A stretch of DNA of 64,000 nt from Pseudoalteromonas sp. GCY (GTDB lineage Bacteria > Pseudomonadota > Gammaproteobacteria > Enterobacterales > Alteromonadaceae), in contig NZ_CP068023.1 in the NCBI RefSeq assembly GCF_016695175.1, positions 2,557,501 through 2,621,500 on the forward strand, written 5' to 3'. The notes under the pieces are model-generated. The model saw only the letters and a list, made by a program, of their open reading frames with translations, did no database searches and was not told where the DNA came from. Made by a program: the position numbers and the translations under genes. This document shows positions 18,542 to 26,189 of the stretch, in pieces; position 1 is the first letter of the stretch, and the number at the start of each line of letters is the position of its first letter.

Positions 18542-18887
18542 TTAGCGTCATCCTATAAATTGCATAGCCGTCTTCGTCCGTCGACTCGTACACAAATTGA
18601 TAGGCCGACAATAAACGTTTTAACGCCTTGCGTTTTGTGTGGTAAACAATGGAGGGGGCTGAAATGCGGCGAGCTAACGACACCACTTTTGGTGCAATCG
18701 CCAGCAGGTTTTTACCTGCTGCGCACACCACACACAACCCGTCACGGTCTACACGCAACACGCAATAGCACCCCTCAAACTCAACCAGTACCGCCGAACC
18801 ATGCGCCACTTCATTTTTTACGGTTTCATAGTCTGCCGCTGCCGCTGATTTAATTTGATGAATTTCACTAATGTGCGCCACGCGCAT
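18534..18887 (-). CDS. Late prophage protein of unknown function
   Basis: This 117-aa soluble protein starts at ATG 18887 behind AGGGGGG. It has a three-Cys cluster (GCYCVLRVDRDGLCVVCAAG) and an Arg/Lys-rich C-terminal half (YHTKRKALKRLLSAYQF). There is no TM segment, unlike most of its neighbours. It sits between small membrane proteins and the P10-like gene. No family was recognised; it could be a minor virion protein or an assembly factor. Confidence 0.65.
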   Translation of the reverse strand: MRVAHISEIHQIKSAAAADYETVKNEVAHGSAVLVEFEGCYCVLRVDRDGLCVVCAAGKNLLAIAPKVVSLARRISAPSIVYHTKRKALKRLLSAYQFVYESTDEDGYAIYRMTLNG

Positions 18888-18896
18888 ACCGCCCCC

Positions 18897-19112
18897 CTAT
18901 TTTTTCAACAGAAATAAAGCAGCAATCGCCACAGCGCCAATAATCAAAAACTGGTTGTTAGTGCCGCCACCGAAATTGATATTTCCACCCTGAAAACCAA
19001 TTCGCTGCATTTGGTCGCCTGTGCCAGATGTTGCGCCTGAACTAATGGGACTCCCAGCCCCATTAGTCATACCGGGTATCGCACCCGTTGCACCTAGCAT
19101 TGCGCCAAACAT
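18897..19112 (-). CDS. Small Gly-rich virion membrane protein
   Basis: ATG 19112 overlaps the previous stop as TAATG, so I prefer it to an upstream TTG. The 71-aa product is Gly/Met-rich (MFGAMLGATGAIPGMTNGAG, GFQGGNINFGGGTNN) and ends in a TM helix (FLIIGAVAIAALFLLKK). PM2 carries several membrane proteins of this size in its virion (for example P8). It lies in the capsid gene block. Confidence 0.7.
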   Translation of the reverse strand: MFGAMLGATGAIPGMTNGAGSPISSGATSGTGDQMQRIGFQGGNINFGGGTNNQFLIIGAVAIAALFLLKK

Positions 19113-19231
19113 TACGACTGCCCCGCAGGTTTGCGCATCCAATCACGTACATAGTCAGCCAAAATTGCACCCGCGACCGAGATAGCCACGCCATACGCAA
19201 AATATTTCAAGTTCTTCGGATTACCTTTCAT
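19112..19231 (-). CDS. 39-aa membrane protein in the capsid block
   Basis: ATG 19231 overlaps the TGA of the upstream gene (ATGA), and its stop overlaps the next start (TAATG). The product starts MKGNPKNLKYFAYGVAIS and has one TM (YFAYGVAISVAGAILADYV) flanked by basic residues, ending WMRKPAGQS. Both couplings and the clean TM make it a real gene despite the length. It matches the class of very short PM2 virion membrane proteins. Confidence 0.75.
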   Translation of the reverse strand: MKGNPKNLKYFAYGVAISVAGAILADYVRDWMRKPAGQS

Positions 19232-19554
19232 TTCATTGCCTTCATAATTAGTGCTACAGCCAACAACCCACCAAATCCGTACAACACGGTTGATTGTGGT
19301 AAACCAAACACCATTGGTTCAGTAGGTTGCGCGGTTTGGGTTTTTGGTGCGTCCACAAGTACCGCCGCGCCATTGTCTAGCTCTGCGGTGTTCATGTGTT
19401 CGTTTTGGGTGATGCCGTTTGATGACTTGATGGCCTTAACCTTCTCAATATCACCCCACATTTTCAGCGCGTTACCCAAAAATGAGTTCGCGCCATCCCA
19501 CCAACCGCCGCCCGTTGTAGTTGCCGCCATTGTTGGCGCTCCCTCTGGTTGCAT
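19228..19554 (-). CDS. Virion membrane protein downstream of the capsid gene
   Basis: The 108-aa product starts at ATG 19554 behind AAGGGGGT; an internal ATG at 19530 is possible. The N-terminal part is Gly/Trp-rich (TTGGGWWDGANSFLGNALKMWGD). A polar Pro/Thr linker follows, and a C-terminal TM (VLYGFGGLLAVALIMKAMK). PM2 P3, an abundant inner-membrane-associated protein of ~104 aa, is encoded near the capsid gene, so this is a possible counterpart. It lies 12 bp after the capsid gene. Confidence 0.7.
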   Translation of the reverse strand: MQPEGAPTMAATTTGGGWWDGANSFLGNALKMWGDIEKVKAIKSSNGITQNEHMNTAELDNGAAVLVDAPKTQTAQPTEPMVFGLPQSTVLYGFGGLLAVALIMKAMK

Positions 19555-19566
19555 TGGTCAACCCCC

Positions 19567-20376
19567 TTAGAATGTTGATTTTGCGTAGTCGTCAAAATAG
19601 TGCACAACCACCTCGGCGCTACCCGCTTCAGACGCTTCAACACGTAAACGCATGTCATTGATGGTGTTATCCAGCGCTAGCGCACTAAACACATCCCCTG
19701 CCAAAAACAGGTCAATTGCGTGTGTATTGGTTCGTGGTGAACGGCCGCGCTGCTTTAGGTGGTGCGTGTGTAGTGGTGCAGGAATGTGGTCACGCCATTT
19801 CACGTTGTTCACCAGAAATTCGGCAGACGTAACGCCCGATTTTTTAATTTCAATTAGCGCGATTTTTGCACCTAATGGGCGCGGTAGATTTTCAATTTCG
19901 TTGATACCAACCGCAAAGTTGTAGCGGAACGAACGACGCTTGAACAACCAACCAGGAGCACTCCCAGAAGATTTTTCGGCAAACGCTTTAATCACTGGCG
20001 CAGTTGCATCCGTTGCGATATCAAATTTGATTTGTGCGATAGACAGGCCAGTTGTACCCAACGCAAAAAAGCGTTGCTCAACCAACGATGGATTTAATAC
20101 ACCCTCAATCTCAGGACGCACAAAGTACAGCGTTGCAATACCGTCAACCTGCTCACGTTTAAAATATGCATTTTCGTCAAGCAGGTCTTGCAGCGTGCCG
20201 TACTCTGTTAGCGTTCGGCCTTGCAGCTCAACTTTTAGATTTTTGATTTGTGCAGGTGTTACGCCTGAATATTCAAAATGAATTTTTTCGTATGTGCGGC
20301 CAACTGGCAGCGTTAACGAAACACTGCCGCCAGCAGCAACACCAGTTAGGTTATTTAGTGGAGAAACTTCTAACAT
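19567..20376 (-). CDS. Major capsid protein, PM2 P2-like double jelly roll
   Basis: The protein is 269 aa, the same length I know for PM2 P2, the trimeric double jelly-roll capsid protein of corticoviruses. The N-terminus (LTGVAAGGSVSLTLPVGRTYEKIHFEYSGVT) is typical of that family. The rest is beta-rich with two halves of similar size, no TM and no Cys. It has a strong AAGGGGG ribosome-binding site 4 nt before ATG. A 35-aa TM gene precedes it and small virion membrane genes follow. I am confident of the type of protein; the fold is inferred from family likeness and genomic context. Confidence 0.85.
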   Translation of the reverse strand: MLEVSPLNNLTGVAAGGSVSLTLPVGRTYEKIHFEYSGVTPAQIKNLKVELQGRTLTEYGTLQDLLDENAYFKREQVDGIATLYFVRPEIEGVLNPSLVEQRFFALGTTGLSIAQIKFDIATDATAPVIKAFAEKSSGSAPGWLFKRRSFRYNFAVGINEIENLPRPLGAKIALIEIKKSGVTSAEFLVNNVKWRDHIPAPLHTHHLKQRGRSPRTNTHAIDLFLAGDVFSALALDNTINDMRLRVEASEAGSAEVVVHYFDDYAKSTF

Positions 20377-20385
20377 TGCGCCCCC

Positions 20386-20493
20386 TTAACCTACGATTGT
20401 GCGTTTGATTGAACGAAGCGCACGAACGTTATTAAGAACGGCCAGCACACCCAACGTGACGCCAACGGCAGTCAGAGTAGATTTATTTAACAT
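20386..20493 (-). CDS. 35-aa membrane protein just upstream of the capsid gene
   Basis: ATG 20493 follows AAGGT at a usable distance. The product is one TM helix (STLTAVGVTLGVLAVLNNV) with a basic tail (RALRSIKRTIVG). Its stop lies within the ribosome-binding region of the capsid gene, so the two are probably coupled. PM2 P7 is a virion membrane protein of about this mass (~3.6 kDa). It was too short for routine calling. Confidence 0.75.
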   Translation of the reverse strand: MLNKSTLTAVGVTLGVLAVLNNVRALRSIKRTIVG

Positions 20494-20541
20494 GCGATGA
20501 TTACCTTGTTTGGTTTTAAAATCGCTAAGTAATAAATCAGG

Positions 20542-20609
20542 CGTTTCGCTCTTGAGGGAAACGGTTTTCGCTATAGGGGGAGCGAAAAGAGCGAAATTTT
20601 CGCTCTTTT
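20542..20609 (-). terminator. Tandem hairpins between the ATPase module and the capsid operon
   Basis: A nearly gapless 12-bp palindrome (20585-20609, AAAAGAGCGAAA and its complement) starts 3 bp after the 115-aa gene. A second short stem (20542-20547 with 20558-20563) follows. On the minus strand the first stem ends in UUUU. They could partially terminate early transcripts or protect mRNA ends. Confidence 0.5.
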
Positions 20610-20611
20610 GA

Positions 20612-20959
20612 CTAATAAAATTTATAGATTTCCTCTATCAACTCCTCTCTACTCACTTCTTTGTAGTGGCGCTTCTCATTCTTTTTGAGAAAAACACGAT
20701 TAAATTTCGGTTTGCTTTCGACGAAATAAAACAACCCCGAGTTAAACACCAGCATGATATTCATAGGTGGTTTTTGGGCATGAGGCACTTTTAAATGAAA
20801 AGTTAAACTCTCTCTCATGACACCATTTAACCATTCATGATTGGAGTTATATAAGCTATCAAATCCAATCACTACTTTTTCAGCAGACTGACGAGCCGCA
20901 TCAAAAGGCTGCACCTCCTTACTCCCCAGCCCCTTTAGGGACTCAAGCAAACTTAACAT
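20612..20959 (-). CDS. Prophage protein of unknown function after the ATPase
   Basis: This 115-aa soluble protein begins MLSLLESLKGLGSKEV and overlaps the ATPase stop by 1 bp. It has a central hydrophobic beta-like part (PPMNIMLVFNSGLFYFVE) and a basic, then acidic tail (FNRVFLKKNEKRHYKEVSREELIEEI). No TM segment or known motif is seen. Coupling to the packaging ATPase suggests a packaging or assembly partner, as inference only. A hairpin follows immediately. Confidence 0.68.
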   Translation of the reverse strand: MLSLLESLKGLGSKEVQPFDAARQSAEKVVIGFDSLYNSNHEWLNGVMRESLTFHLKVPHAQKPPMNIMLVFNSGLFYFVESKPKFNRVFLKKNEKRHYKEVSREELIEEIYKFY

Positions 20960-21747
20960 TACGCCACCCTCAATTGGTCAAATGTCAGATTTTCGGCTTT
21001 ACCCGTTTTTAAATGGATTACTTTTGGCTCAATGTTGCCGATTCCCCCTTTGCTTTTTACCAAATAATAAAGGCGCTCATCTTCATAGAGGGCATTCAAT
21101 TTACTGATTAGGTAAATGTCTTGTAGGTCAGCATCCAATTCTACGGAAACCCGCTTTGCATCTGCTTGCGCTTCTTGCGCCCCGAGTACCTTGCGTGGCG
21201 AATTGTTCCAGATGGTTTTTGGCACTTCCTGCGAACGCTGAAAAACCGTGTGCAAAATAACACCGAATTTTCGCCCGCCCGTAGCCAGCTCACCAATGAT
21301 AGAGTCATCCTTGCCAGCGGTGTCGCTGAGCTTGGCAAGTTCCTCAATCACTACGTGCAACTCTCGGTTGCCGTCTGCGGCTTCCCACATCAATTGACCA
21401 AACCAATAAAGCTCGGTTTGCTTGGCTTTTTTCAGTTGCTCACCCTTGAGGGATTTCGGAAACTCTGGACTATAGGCAACAACAAATTTCTTGCCCGAAC
21501 GCCACGCTTCCACAAACGCCTGAGCAAATTGCTTGCGGTTTGTGTAGTGATACACCGCACGGCCACCCAAACCATTAAAATGACCGCGCTTACGGCCATC
21601 GTATTTATAATCGCCGTATAAATCGAAAATCGCGCACTGATCACCCACCATATCCAGCAACTTAACGGCGGTAGTTTTACCGCCGCCAGTTCCCGCCAAA
21701 TAACATACATGCTTTGCTTTTAAAGCATTGTTAGAGTTAATGGCCAC
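20959..21747 (-). CDS. Genome-packaging ATPase, PM2 P9-like (FtsK/HerA superfamily)
   Basis: GTG 21747 is taken as start because GGAGG lies 6 nt upstream; the TTG at 21753 is less fitting. The product is 262 aa. Walker A AGTGGGKTT lies at about residues 18-26 and Walker B LHVVIEEL near the middle. A later FQRSQEVPKTIWNNS segment resembles the sensor/Arg-finger region of the PRD1 P9/PM2 P9 class of packaging NTPases. These translocate dsDNA into membrane-containing icosahedral capsids. It lies between a putative structural gene and a small partner gene, as expected for this virus group. Confidence 0.85.
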   Translation of the reverse strand: MAINSNNALKAKHVCYLAGTGGGKTTAVKLLDMVGDQCAIFDLYGDYKYDGRKRGHFNGLGGRAVYHYTNRKQFAQAFVEAWRSGKKFVVAYSPEFPKSLKGEQLKKAKQTELYWFGQLMWEAADGNRELHVVIEELAKLSDTAGKDDSIIGELATGGRKFGVILHTVFQRSQEVPKTIWNNSPRKVLGAQEAQADAKRVSVELDADLQDIYLISKLNALYEDERLYYLVKSKGGIGNIEPKVIHLKTGKAENLTFDQLRVA

Positions 21748-22261
21748 TAACAACCTCCGTATTTTCGCTATTTAATTCGCCCTTGGTGTTCTCTTTTTCG
21801 TATGCCTTAATTTGCTTAAAGACCGAAATCGCAGCAGTGCCGAGTACCAACCCTAGTTCGATTTCTTCTTTCCATTTCACCATCCACGAGGGCATCCCGC
21901 CCTTGCAGTATTTACGCACCACAGGCGCGGCTTTTTCTGCAATCACTTCACGCGTTTCATTATCAATGGTTACTGGCGCTTCAATGGTGGACTCGATAAA
22001 GTCAGCCAGCGAAGAAACGCCATACCCAGCCAGCGCACTAATGTCGCTTTCGGTCATTTCTTCCGATTCAGCAACTTCCCCCACTTGCTCATCCTGAACA
22101 GCCGTGAATTTATCTAGATGGCTGTATTCGTCCACCGGTGGCGATTGCTGCAACTCCGATTGCGCCGATTGCGAGCCACCCCCAAAAGTTAAATCCTCCA
22201 TCGCCGTCGCTATCGCTGTTTTCTGTAGTTCCGCTGGTAAGTCGTTCGCCTGATTCTGCAT
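21737..22261 (-). CDS. Acidic prophage protein with C-terminal TM segment
   Basis: ATG 22261 has AGGAG 9 nt upstream. The 174-aa product is acidic and Ser/Gln-rich for ~70 residues (SEEMTESDISALAGYGVSSL). A conserved-looking stretch KAAPVVRKYCKGGMPSWMVKWKEEIELGLVLGTAAISVF includes one TM, and a charged tail follows. Its first 152 bp overlap the end of the upstream gene in another frame, an unusually long overlap even here. A structural or membrane-morphogenesis role is possible. Family not recognised. Confidence 0.68.
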   Translation of the reverse strand: MQNQANDLPAELQKTAIATAMEDLTFGGGSQSAQSELQQSPPVDEYSHLDKFTAVQDEQVGEVAESEEMTESDISALAGYGVSSLADFIESTIEAPVTIDNETREVIAEKAAPVVRKYCKGGMPSWMVKWKEEIELGLVLGTAAISVFKQIKAYEKENTKGELNSENTEVVSGH

Positions 22262-22571
22262 GTTCGTTTGCTCCTAGTTCGCTAATTTGTTCTGTTTGTG
22301 GCACCCATTCATCAGGTGCGGGATTGTGTAAAACCACCTGCGTTTGCATTTCGCTATTTTCGCTCTGCAAAGCTTGCGGTTGCTGGGATTGTTTATTTAC
22401 CGCTTTCGCCCATTTCGCTTGAACATAGTCCCCGCTTCTTTGGTCCATTCCGCAATTGGAACAGTGCAAGTAAAAAAGTTTTTTGCCGTTTTTTCGGCGC
22501 TTGATGCTGGCGAACGTGCCGCAGCCGTCACACTCAATTACGCCTAGTTCCTCGTTAGTCGATTTCGCCAT
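22110..22571 (-). CDS. Zinc-ribbon protein with C-terminal TM
   Basis: The 153-aa product has an N-terminal treble-Cys motif (IECDGCGTF, then LHCSNCGMD), two CxxC pairs about 20 residues apart, as in zinc ribbons. A Gln/Ser-rich linker follows, and a TM segment near the C-terminus (FNFWGWLAIGAIGVAAIATGG). PM2 encodes a zinc-binding late transcription factor (P14), but the TM here argues against a simple match. ATG follows AGAGGGG. The 3' third overlaps the next gene by 152 bp. Confidence 0.68.
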   Translation of the reverse strand: MAKSTNEELGVIECDGCGTFASIKRRKNGKKLFYLHCSNCGMDQRSGDYVQAKWAKAVNKQSQQPQALQSENSEMQTQVVLHNPAPDEWVPQTEQISELGANEHAESGERLTSGTTENSDSDGDGGFNFWGWLAIGAIGVAAIATGGRIQPSR

Positions 22572-22737
22572 CTTGCATCCCCTCTAACATTTCTATTCGG
22601 CTCGCCATTTCTGACATTAGCGACACCGTGTCATCAAGCGCGGCCTCTGCCAGTCTAATTTTTTTACCTACCTGAATGGCTGGTAGCTTTTTCGCCTCAT
22701 TAATTTTCCCAGCGATTTTTACGATTTTTTGCTGCAC
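22555..22737 (-). CDS. Small coiled-coil protein
   Basis: A 60-aa, helix-rich, charged protein starts at GTG 22737. GAGGAG lies 8 nt upstream, inside the tail of the previous gene. The sequence has heptad-like Leu/Ile spacing (AEAALDDTVSLMSEMASRIEMLEG). It overlaps the zinc-ribbon gene by 17 bp. Function unknown; the position between replication and packaging modules fits a small regulator. Confidence 0.65.
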   Translation of the reverse strand: MQQKIVKIAGKINEAKKLPAIQVGKKIRLAEAALDDTVSLMSEMASRIEMLEGMQDGEID

Positions 22738-22739
22738 TT

Positions 22740-22943
22740 TTAATTCTCCTCAGATTCCCAATGCTCATACCTTTTCACCCACTTCACGCGCTCGACTGTG
22801 CATGTGATTTTGATGCCCGATTGCTCTAAACCACCATTGATACATTCGTCCAGCATCCCCTCAAATACATATTCTTTTAACGCTCCATGGAACATGAATA
22901 ACAGGCATATCACCCCCGTTGCCACTTTGTACCCTTTACGCAT
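22740..22943 (-). CDS. Small prophage protein with N-terminal TM or signal
   Basis: The 67-aa product starts inside the end of the replication gene (8-bp overlap). It has a basic N-terminus, one hydrophobic helix (VATGVICLLFMFHGAL) and a charged tail containing two Cys (DECINGGLEQSGIKITCTVERV). It may be a membrane protein with an exported, disulfide-bonded tail. No family known. Confidence 0.62.
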   Translation of the reverse strand: MRKGYKVATGVICLLFMFHGALKEYVFEGMLDECINGGLEQSGIKITCTVERVKWVKRYEHWESEEN

Positions 22944-24870
22944 AACTCATTGACTCCTGCATTAGATTCCCGCCGCGAACCCAGTAATGAGTCACGGTTT
23001 GGTTGATTTCATCATCTTCTTGGTAAGTTGCTCCCCGCATGACTGCATTGCGATGCTCAGGGGGTATTAAATGAATGGGGTTTACCTTTTCCCCGTGCCC
23101 AATCTGCCAATCATTGGCTGGGGTATTACAGTTATTTCCAGTGCTCCAAGGAGAGTCGCTGTCGCTCCTCTTTAAAAGCCATTGCGTAACCCGAGTGACA
23201 TAGGTAAACCCGCGCGATGCGATACCTATGGTGCGCTGTTTTGGCTCTCCGTATGCGTTAGCACCGTTTTCTTCCTTGGCTAGCTCTACTGGCCTTGATT
23301 GCTCACCCAATGCGCCGCCGAGCAACTCAATAAACTCAGCAAAACGACTGTTATCTGCGGCCTCGAATATCTCTTTTGCGATTTCAGACAATTTTTCGAC
23401 TGACTCTTTAGGCACACGGCGAAACTCGCGCCAAATACCAACAGGCGCCCCACCGATAAATTGAAATTGCCGAATACGCCAACGGCTAGCCCATGCCGCT
23501 ACATTCATCACAATGCCGTTTTCAGGCTCAATAGGTAGCCCCGTTTCGTCATCAAACATATCGCCCATGTGCGCGCCGTTTATGTTCTTGGAAATGTATT
23601 TGATGATGTACGACACGGCATCGCCTTTGCTTTTATCTTCCGGCGTGGCATCAAAACGGTTTTTCGCAGCCCCATCTTCGTCACCATCGTGTTGCAAGGC
23701 ATAGCGGCGCAGGGTGTTGGTTACTGTGGCTTCGTCACTTGGCTTCATAAATAGCACCATGTGCCAGTGCGGGGTTGCATCAGCATGAGGTTCAACAATA
23801 CGCAAACCAAATACCCCAATTTTGGCCTTGGATAACTCAGCGCGAACCTTTGCCCACTGCTTTACCAAATACTCTTGGGTTTCACGTGGCGATGCGTTGT
23901 TATATTTATCACTGTTTGCGTGGTACTTAGACGGCGCAGTAACGGTGTAGAACATGCACGCCATGCCTTTTTCCTCTGCCCATTCTTTATAGCCACGAAT
24001 GCGAACTATCATTTCAATGCGCCTAATTTCGGGGTTAGAAATGGAATGGTCAAAAACGTGTTTCAGGTCGATGGTTTCGCCGTCCTTGCTTTCAAGCTGC
24101 ATGGACTCAACCCATTCACGTTGTGACTTTTTGCTGTGGCGGAACTCTTGAACTGCATCTTTGCTGGCATACGGGGAGACCCCTTTTTTAACCAAACCCA
24201 TAGTGATATTTAAATGCTCAAGTGTGGTGTCGCGTAAACGGTTTAGTTTGCGCAACCACCATTTATCACATTGCATGCGACGTATTCCGCGCTCTAATCG
24301 GTCTGCTAGCAAATTGGTATCGCAACGTTCCCAAGTACCGTCTACCTTTTTTGACTTGGCGGCGTTAAAAGTGGCTTGATAAGGCGGTGTCACCCCTTGC
24401 GACATCGTGAAGTCATGCATTGCAATGTAACTGGCAAAAACCAGCTGCTCTGCATCTTCAAGAGTCGTACTTTCATCAAACTCAACAATACCCATTTGCT
24501 GGCAAATCGTGGTGATCTGCTTAGCTTTATCTTTACGGGCTTTTTTGCTGTTTAATTCGCGGATGGTAAGTGGCGAACGGTCAACAATTTCAGTGACTCG
24601 CTCAATGGTTTTTCGCAGGTAAATATTGGCTGAGCGCTCTGGGTTTTTCGCTGTCTCTGAGTTAAAGCGTTTCGCATACCCATGCGCAGCAATGCGGCGT
24701 AAGCGGTTAGTGGGTATTAGCGCTAAGCGTGATTTAACTTGCTCTGCAACCTTATCAAACCCGAACTTACCCCAACAATGCGGAGCAGCCCTAGTAATGG
24801 TAATGGGCTGCATCTTTTCGCTATTGCCGACAAGCTCCCAGCAAATGGGAAGTGAACGCGAATCAATCAT
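22936..24870 (-). CDS. HUH-family rolling-circle replication initiator (phage GpA/PM2 P12-like)
   Basis: The 644-aa protein has the HUH metal site in TPHWHMVLF (His near 368 and 370) and the two-Tyr nickase motif SYIIKYISKNING (Tyr near 421 and 425), as in phage P2 GpA and phiX174 A. PM2 P12 belongs to this superfamily and has nearly the same length. It nicks the plus origin of circular phage DNA and starts rolling-circle synthesis. The origin is often inside or near the initiator gene; I could not pinpoint it. It ends the early gene string and overlaps genes on both sides. Confidence 0.9.
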   Translation of the reverse strand: MIDSRSLPICWELVGNSEKMQPITITRAAPHCWGKFGFDKVAEQVKSRLALIPTNRLRRIAAHGYAKRFNSETAKNPERSANIYLRKTIERVTEIVDRSPLTIRELNSKKARKDKAKQITTICQQMGIVEFDESTTLEDAEQLVFASYIAMHDFTMSQGVTPPYQATFNAAKSKKVDGTWERCDTNLLADRLERGIRRMQCDKWWLRKLNRLRDTTLEHLNITMGLVKKGVSPYASKDAVQEFRHSKKSQREWVESMQLESKDGETIDLKHVFDHSISNPEIRRIEMIVRIRGYKEWAEEKGMACMFYTVTAPSKYHANSDKYNNASPRETQEYLVKQWAKVRAELSKAKIGVFGLRIVEPHADATPHWHMVLFMKPSDEATVTNTLRRYALQHDGDEDGAAKNRFDATPEDKSKGDAVSYIIKYISKNINGAHMGDMFDDETGLPIEPENGIVMNVAAWASRWRIRQFQFIGGAPVGIWREFRRVPKESVEKLSEIAKEIFEAADNSRFAEFIELLGGALGEQSRPVELAKEENGANAYGEPKQRTIGIASRGFTYVTRVTQWLLKRSDSDSPWSTGNNCNTPANDWQIGHGEKVNPIHLIPPEHRNAVMRGATYQEDDEINQTVTHYWVRGGNLMQESMSYA

Positions 24871-25111
24871 TTACTAACTCATACGTCATTAGCCAAAAAA
24901 ACCACATTGGCGCGGTTGATTTTTTGAATTCGACAGCTAACACCTTGACCTTGCAAAACAGTTGGCCGCTATGGTGGTCGCACAAATTCACTACGTCACC
25001 AACAGCGTACAGGGCGTTATCGGTCGTCGTAATAACTGTTCTCACACATAACCCAGCCTTATCAAACTTATAACTTTTGGGGCAGGTTAGGAGCTTTTTA
25101 AGACTGTTCAT
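24863..25111 (-). CDS. Small early prophage protein
   Basis: This 82-aa protein has several Cys/His (LTCPKS, NLCDHHSGQLFCKVKV) that could bind metal, and a beta-rich centre (AVGDVVNLCDHH). It starts behind GGGGTG, 4 bp after the preceding gene, and overlaps the replication initiator by 8 bp. An accessory role in early replication is possible but only by position. Confidence 0.6.
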   Translation of the reverse strand: MNSLKKLLTCPKSYKFDKAGLCVRTVITTTDNALYAVGDVVNLCDHHSGQLFCKVKVLAVEFKKSTAPMWFFWLMTYELVND

Positions 25112-25114
25112 TAA

Positions 25115-25723
25115 TCACACCCCATCTACTTTACGAATAACCGAACCAGGAGCGCCGTTTTCTTCAAAGTATTGAATGCAGTCACTACATAACCACCAAT
25201 CAACCACCTCACCAGTTGGGGAGTTTTGCGTTACTAAACCAACGACCTCACGACCACCGCTCTGACACATTTCACATTCCAATAACTCGTCAAAAAGCGC
25301 TTCCAAAGCATCGCCGATATCAGTGAAACCACTTTCTTTTATACTGGCAATCTCGCATTGAACTGATTCAAGATATTGGCTAGCCCCATCCAACTCACCC
25401 CGTACAGCACCAGCCACTAACTGCTTTTCTTCAAGCGTTAAATTTTGGTACTTTTCAACAAGCTTCCAGTAGTAATCAATACGCTCTTGGGTAATTTCAT
25501 CTAGTGGCGCTACCCCGTACTTTTCTACGTGCTGATAAATCACATCATCTAATTTGTGCGCGAAGCGATTAGCACCTGCCAGATACAGTTCATCAACAGC
25601 ATCTAGCGCTGACTCAACACCTGCGCGGGTTAAGCGATTGCCTCTCGCTGGTAGCTCTTGATTAATGTAAAGGCATTGCCTAATAGCGTTTCTGACAGCA
25701 AACATGCGCTGATTTGATTTCAT
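25115..25723 (-). CDS. Early prophage protein with C-terminal Cys cluster
   Basis: ATG 25723 overlaps the previous stop (ATGA), so I choose it over 25738; the product is 202 aa. The N-terminal ~70 residues (MKSNQRMFAVRNAIRQ...FAHKLDDVIYQHVEKYGV) match the whole upstream 73-aa protein, so the pair arose by duplication. The C-terminal half has ECEMCQSGG and LCSDCIQYF, a likely zinc site. No known function. Confidence 0.65.
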   Translation of the reverse strand: MKSNQRMFAVRNAIRQCLYINQELPARGNRLTRAGVESALDAVDELYLAGANRFAHKLDDVIYQHVEKYGVAPLDEITQERIDYYWKLVEKYQNLTLEEKQLVAGAVRGELDGASQYLESVQCEIASIKESGFTDIGDALEALFDELLECEMCQSGGREVVGLVTQNSPTGEVVDWWLCSDCIQYFEENGAPGSVIRKVDGV

Positions 25724-25941
25724 TTCTCTACCCCGCACTTTTCAACCACATTGCAAACGGCTTCATCCACTTTATGTGCAATGTGGTGCATGCCGCACTC
25801 GTGAAAGCTATCTACAGTGTCCAACCACAAATCGACAGATGACTGACCAACTGGGTGCGTTGTCCCCTTTGTCAAAAATGACAACGTTAAACAAATCCGA
25901 ATTCCTGCATTAAGATTGCAGTAATATGCGTTTGATTTCAT
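25720..25941 (-). CDS. Small paralogue of the next gene's N-terminal domain
   Basis: This 73-aa protein shares its start (MKSN), the middle (LDTVDSFHECGMHHIAHKVDEAV against ALDAVDELYLAGANRFAHKLDDV) and the end (VVEKCGV against HVEKYGV) with the N-terminal domain of the downstream gene. Both junctions are ATGA overlaps. It looks like a domain duplication within the early operon; role unknown. Confidence 0.62.
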   Translation of the reverse strand: MKSNAYYCNLNAGIRICLTLSFLTKGTTHPVGQSSVDLWLDTVDSFHECGMHHIAHKVDEAVCNVVEKCGVEK

Positions 25942-26189
25942 AACACCACCCTTTTGCTTGCGCTCATGCGGTTGCGTGCTGCCATCGCCAAAGCGGATTT
26001 AAGTAATTGGTTGCTGCGTTCGCCGTTGCGTTGGGCTCGCGTCTCTTGCTCAATGCGTTGCTGCTCGGCTTCGCGCTGTGCTTTGTGTGATTTGATTTGA
26101 GCGCGTAATTGGCGGATTTTCATTAGCTGAATATCCCAATGTGATGGCTCGGTGATTAACTCGTCGATTTCTACGATTGAATGACTCAT
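25938..26189 (-). CDS. Small charged helical protein of the early operon
   Basis: This 83-aa protein is dominated by a long charged helix (IRQLRAQIKSHKAQREAEQQRIEQETRAQ) likely to form a coiled coil. The tail is Ala/Met-rich and basic. Its ends overlap both neighbours as ATGA, showing translational coupling from the Cro-like gene onward. No family was recognised. Confidence 0.62.
   Translation of the reverse strand: MSHSIVEIDELITEPSHWDIQLMKIRQLRAQIKSHKAQREAEQQRIEQETRAQRNGERSNQLLKSALAMAARNRMSASKRVVL

Noticed and set aside
19088-19570. 160-codon + strand ORF across the capsid-region small genes
   Set aside because: It is opposite to three coupled minus-strand genes with ribosome-binding sites and has no credible start or neighbours.
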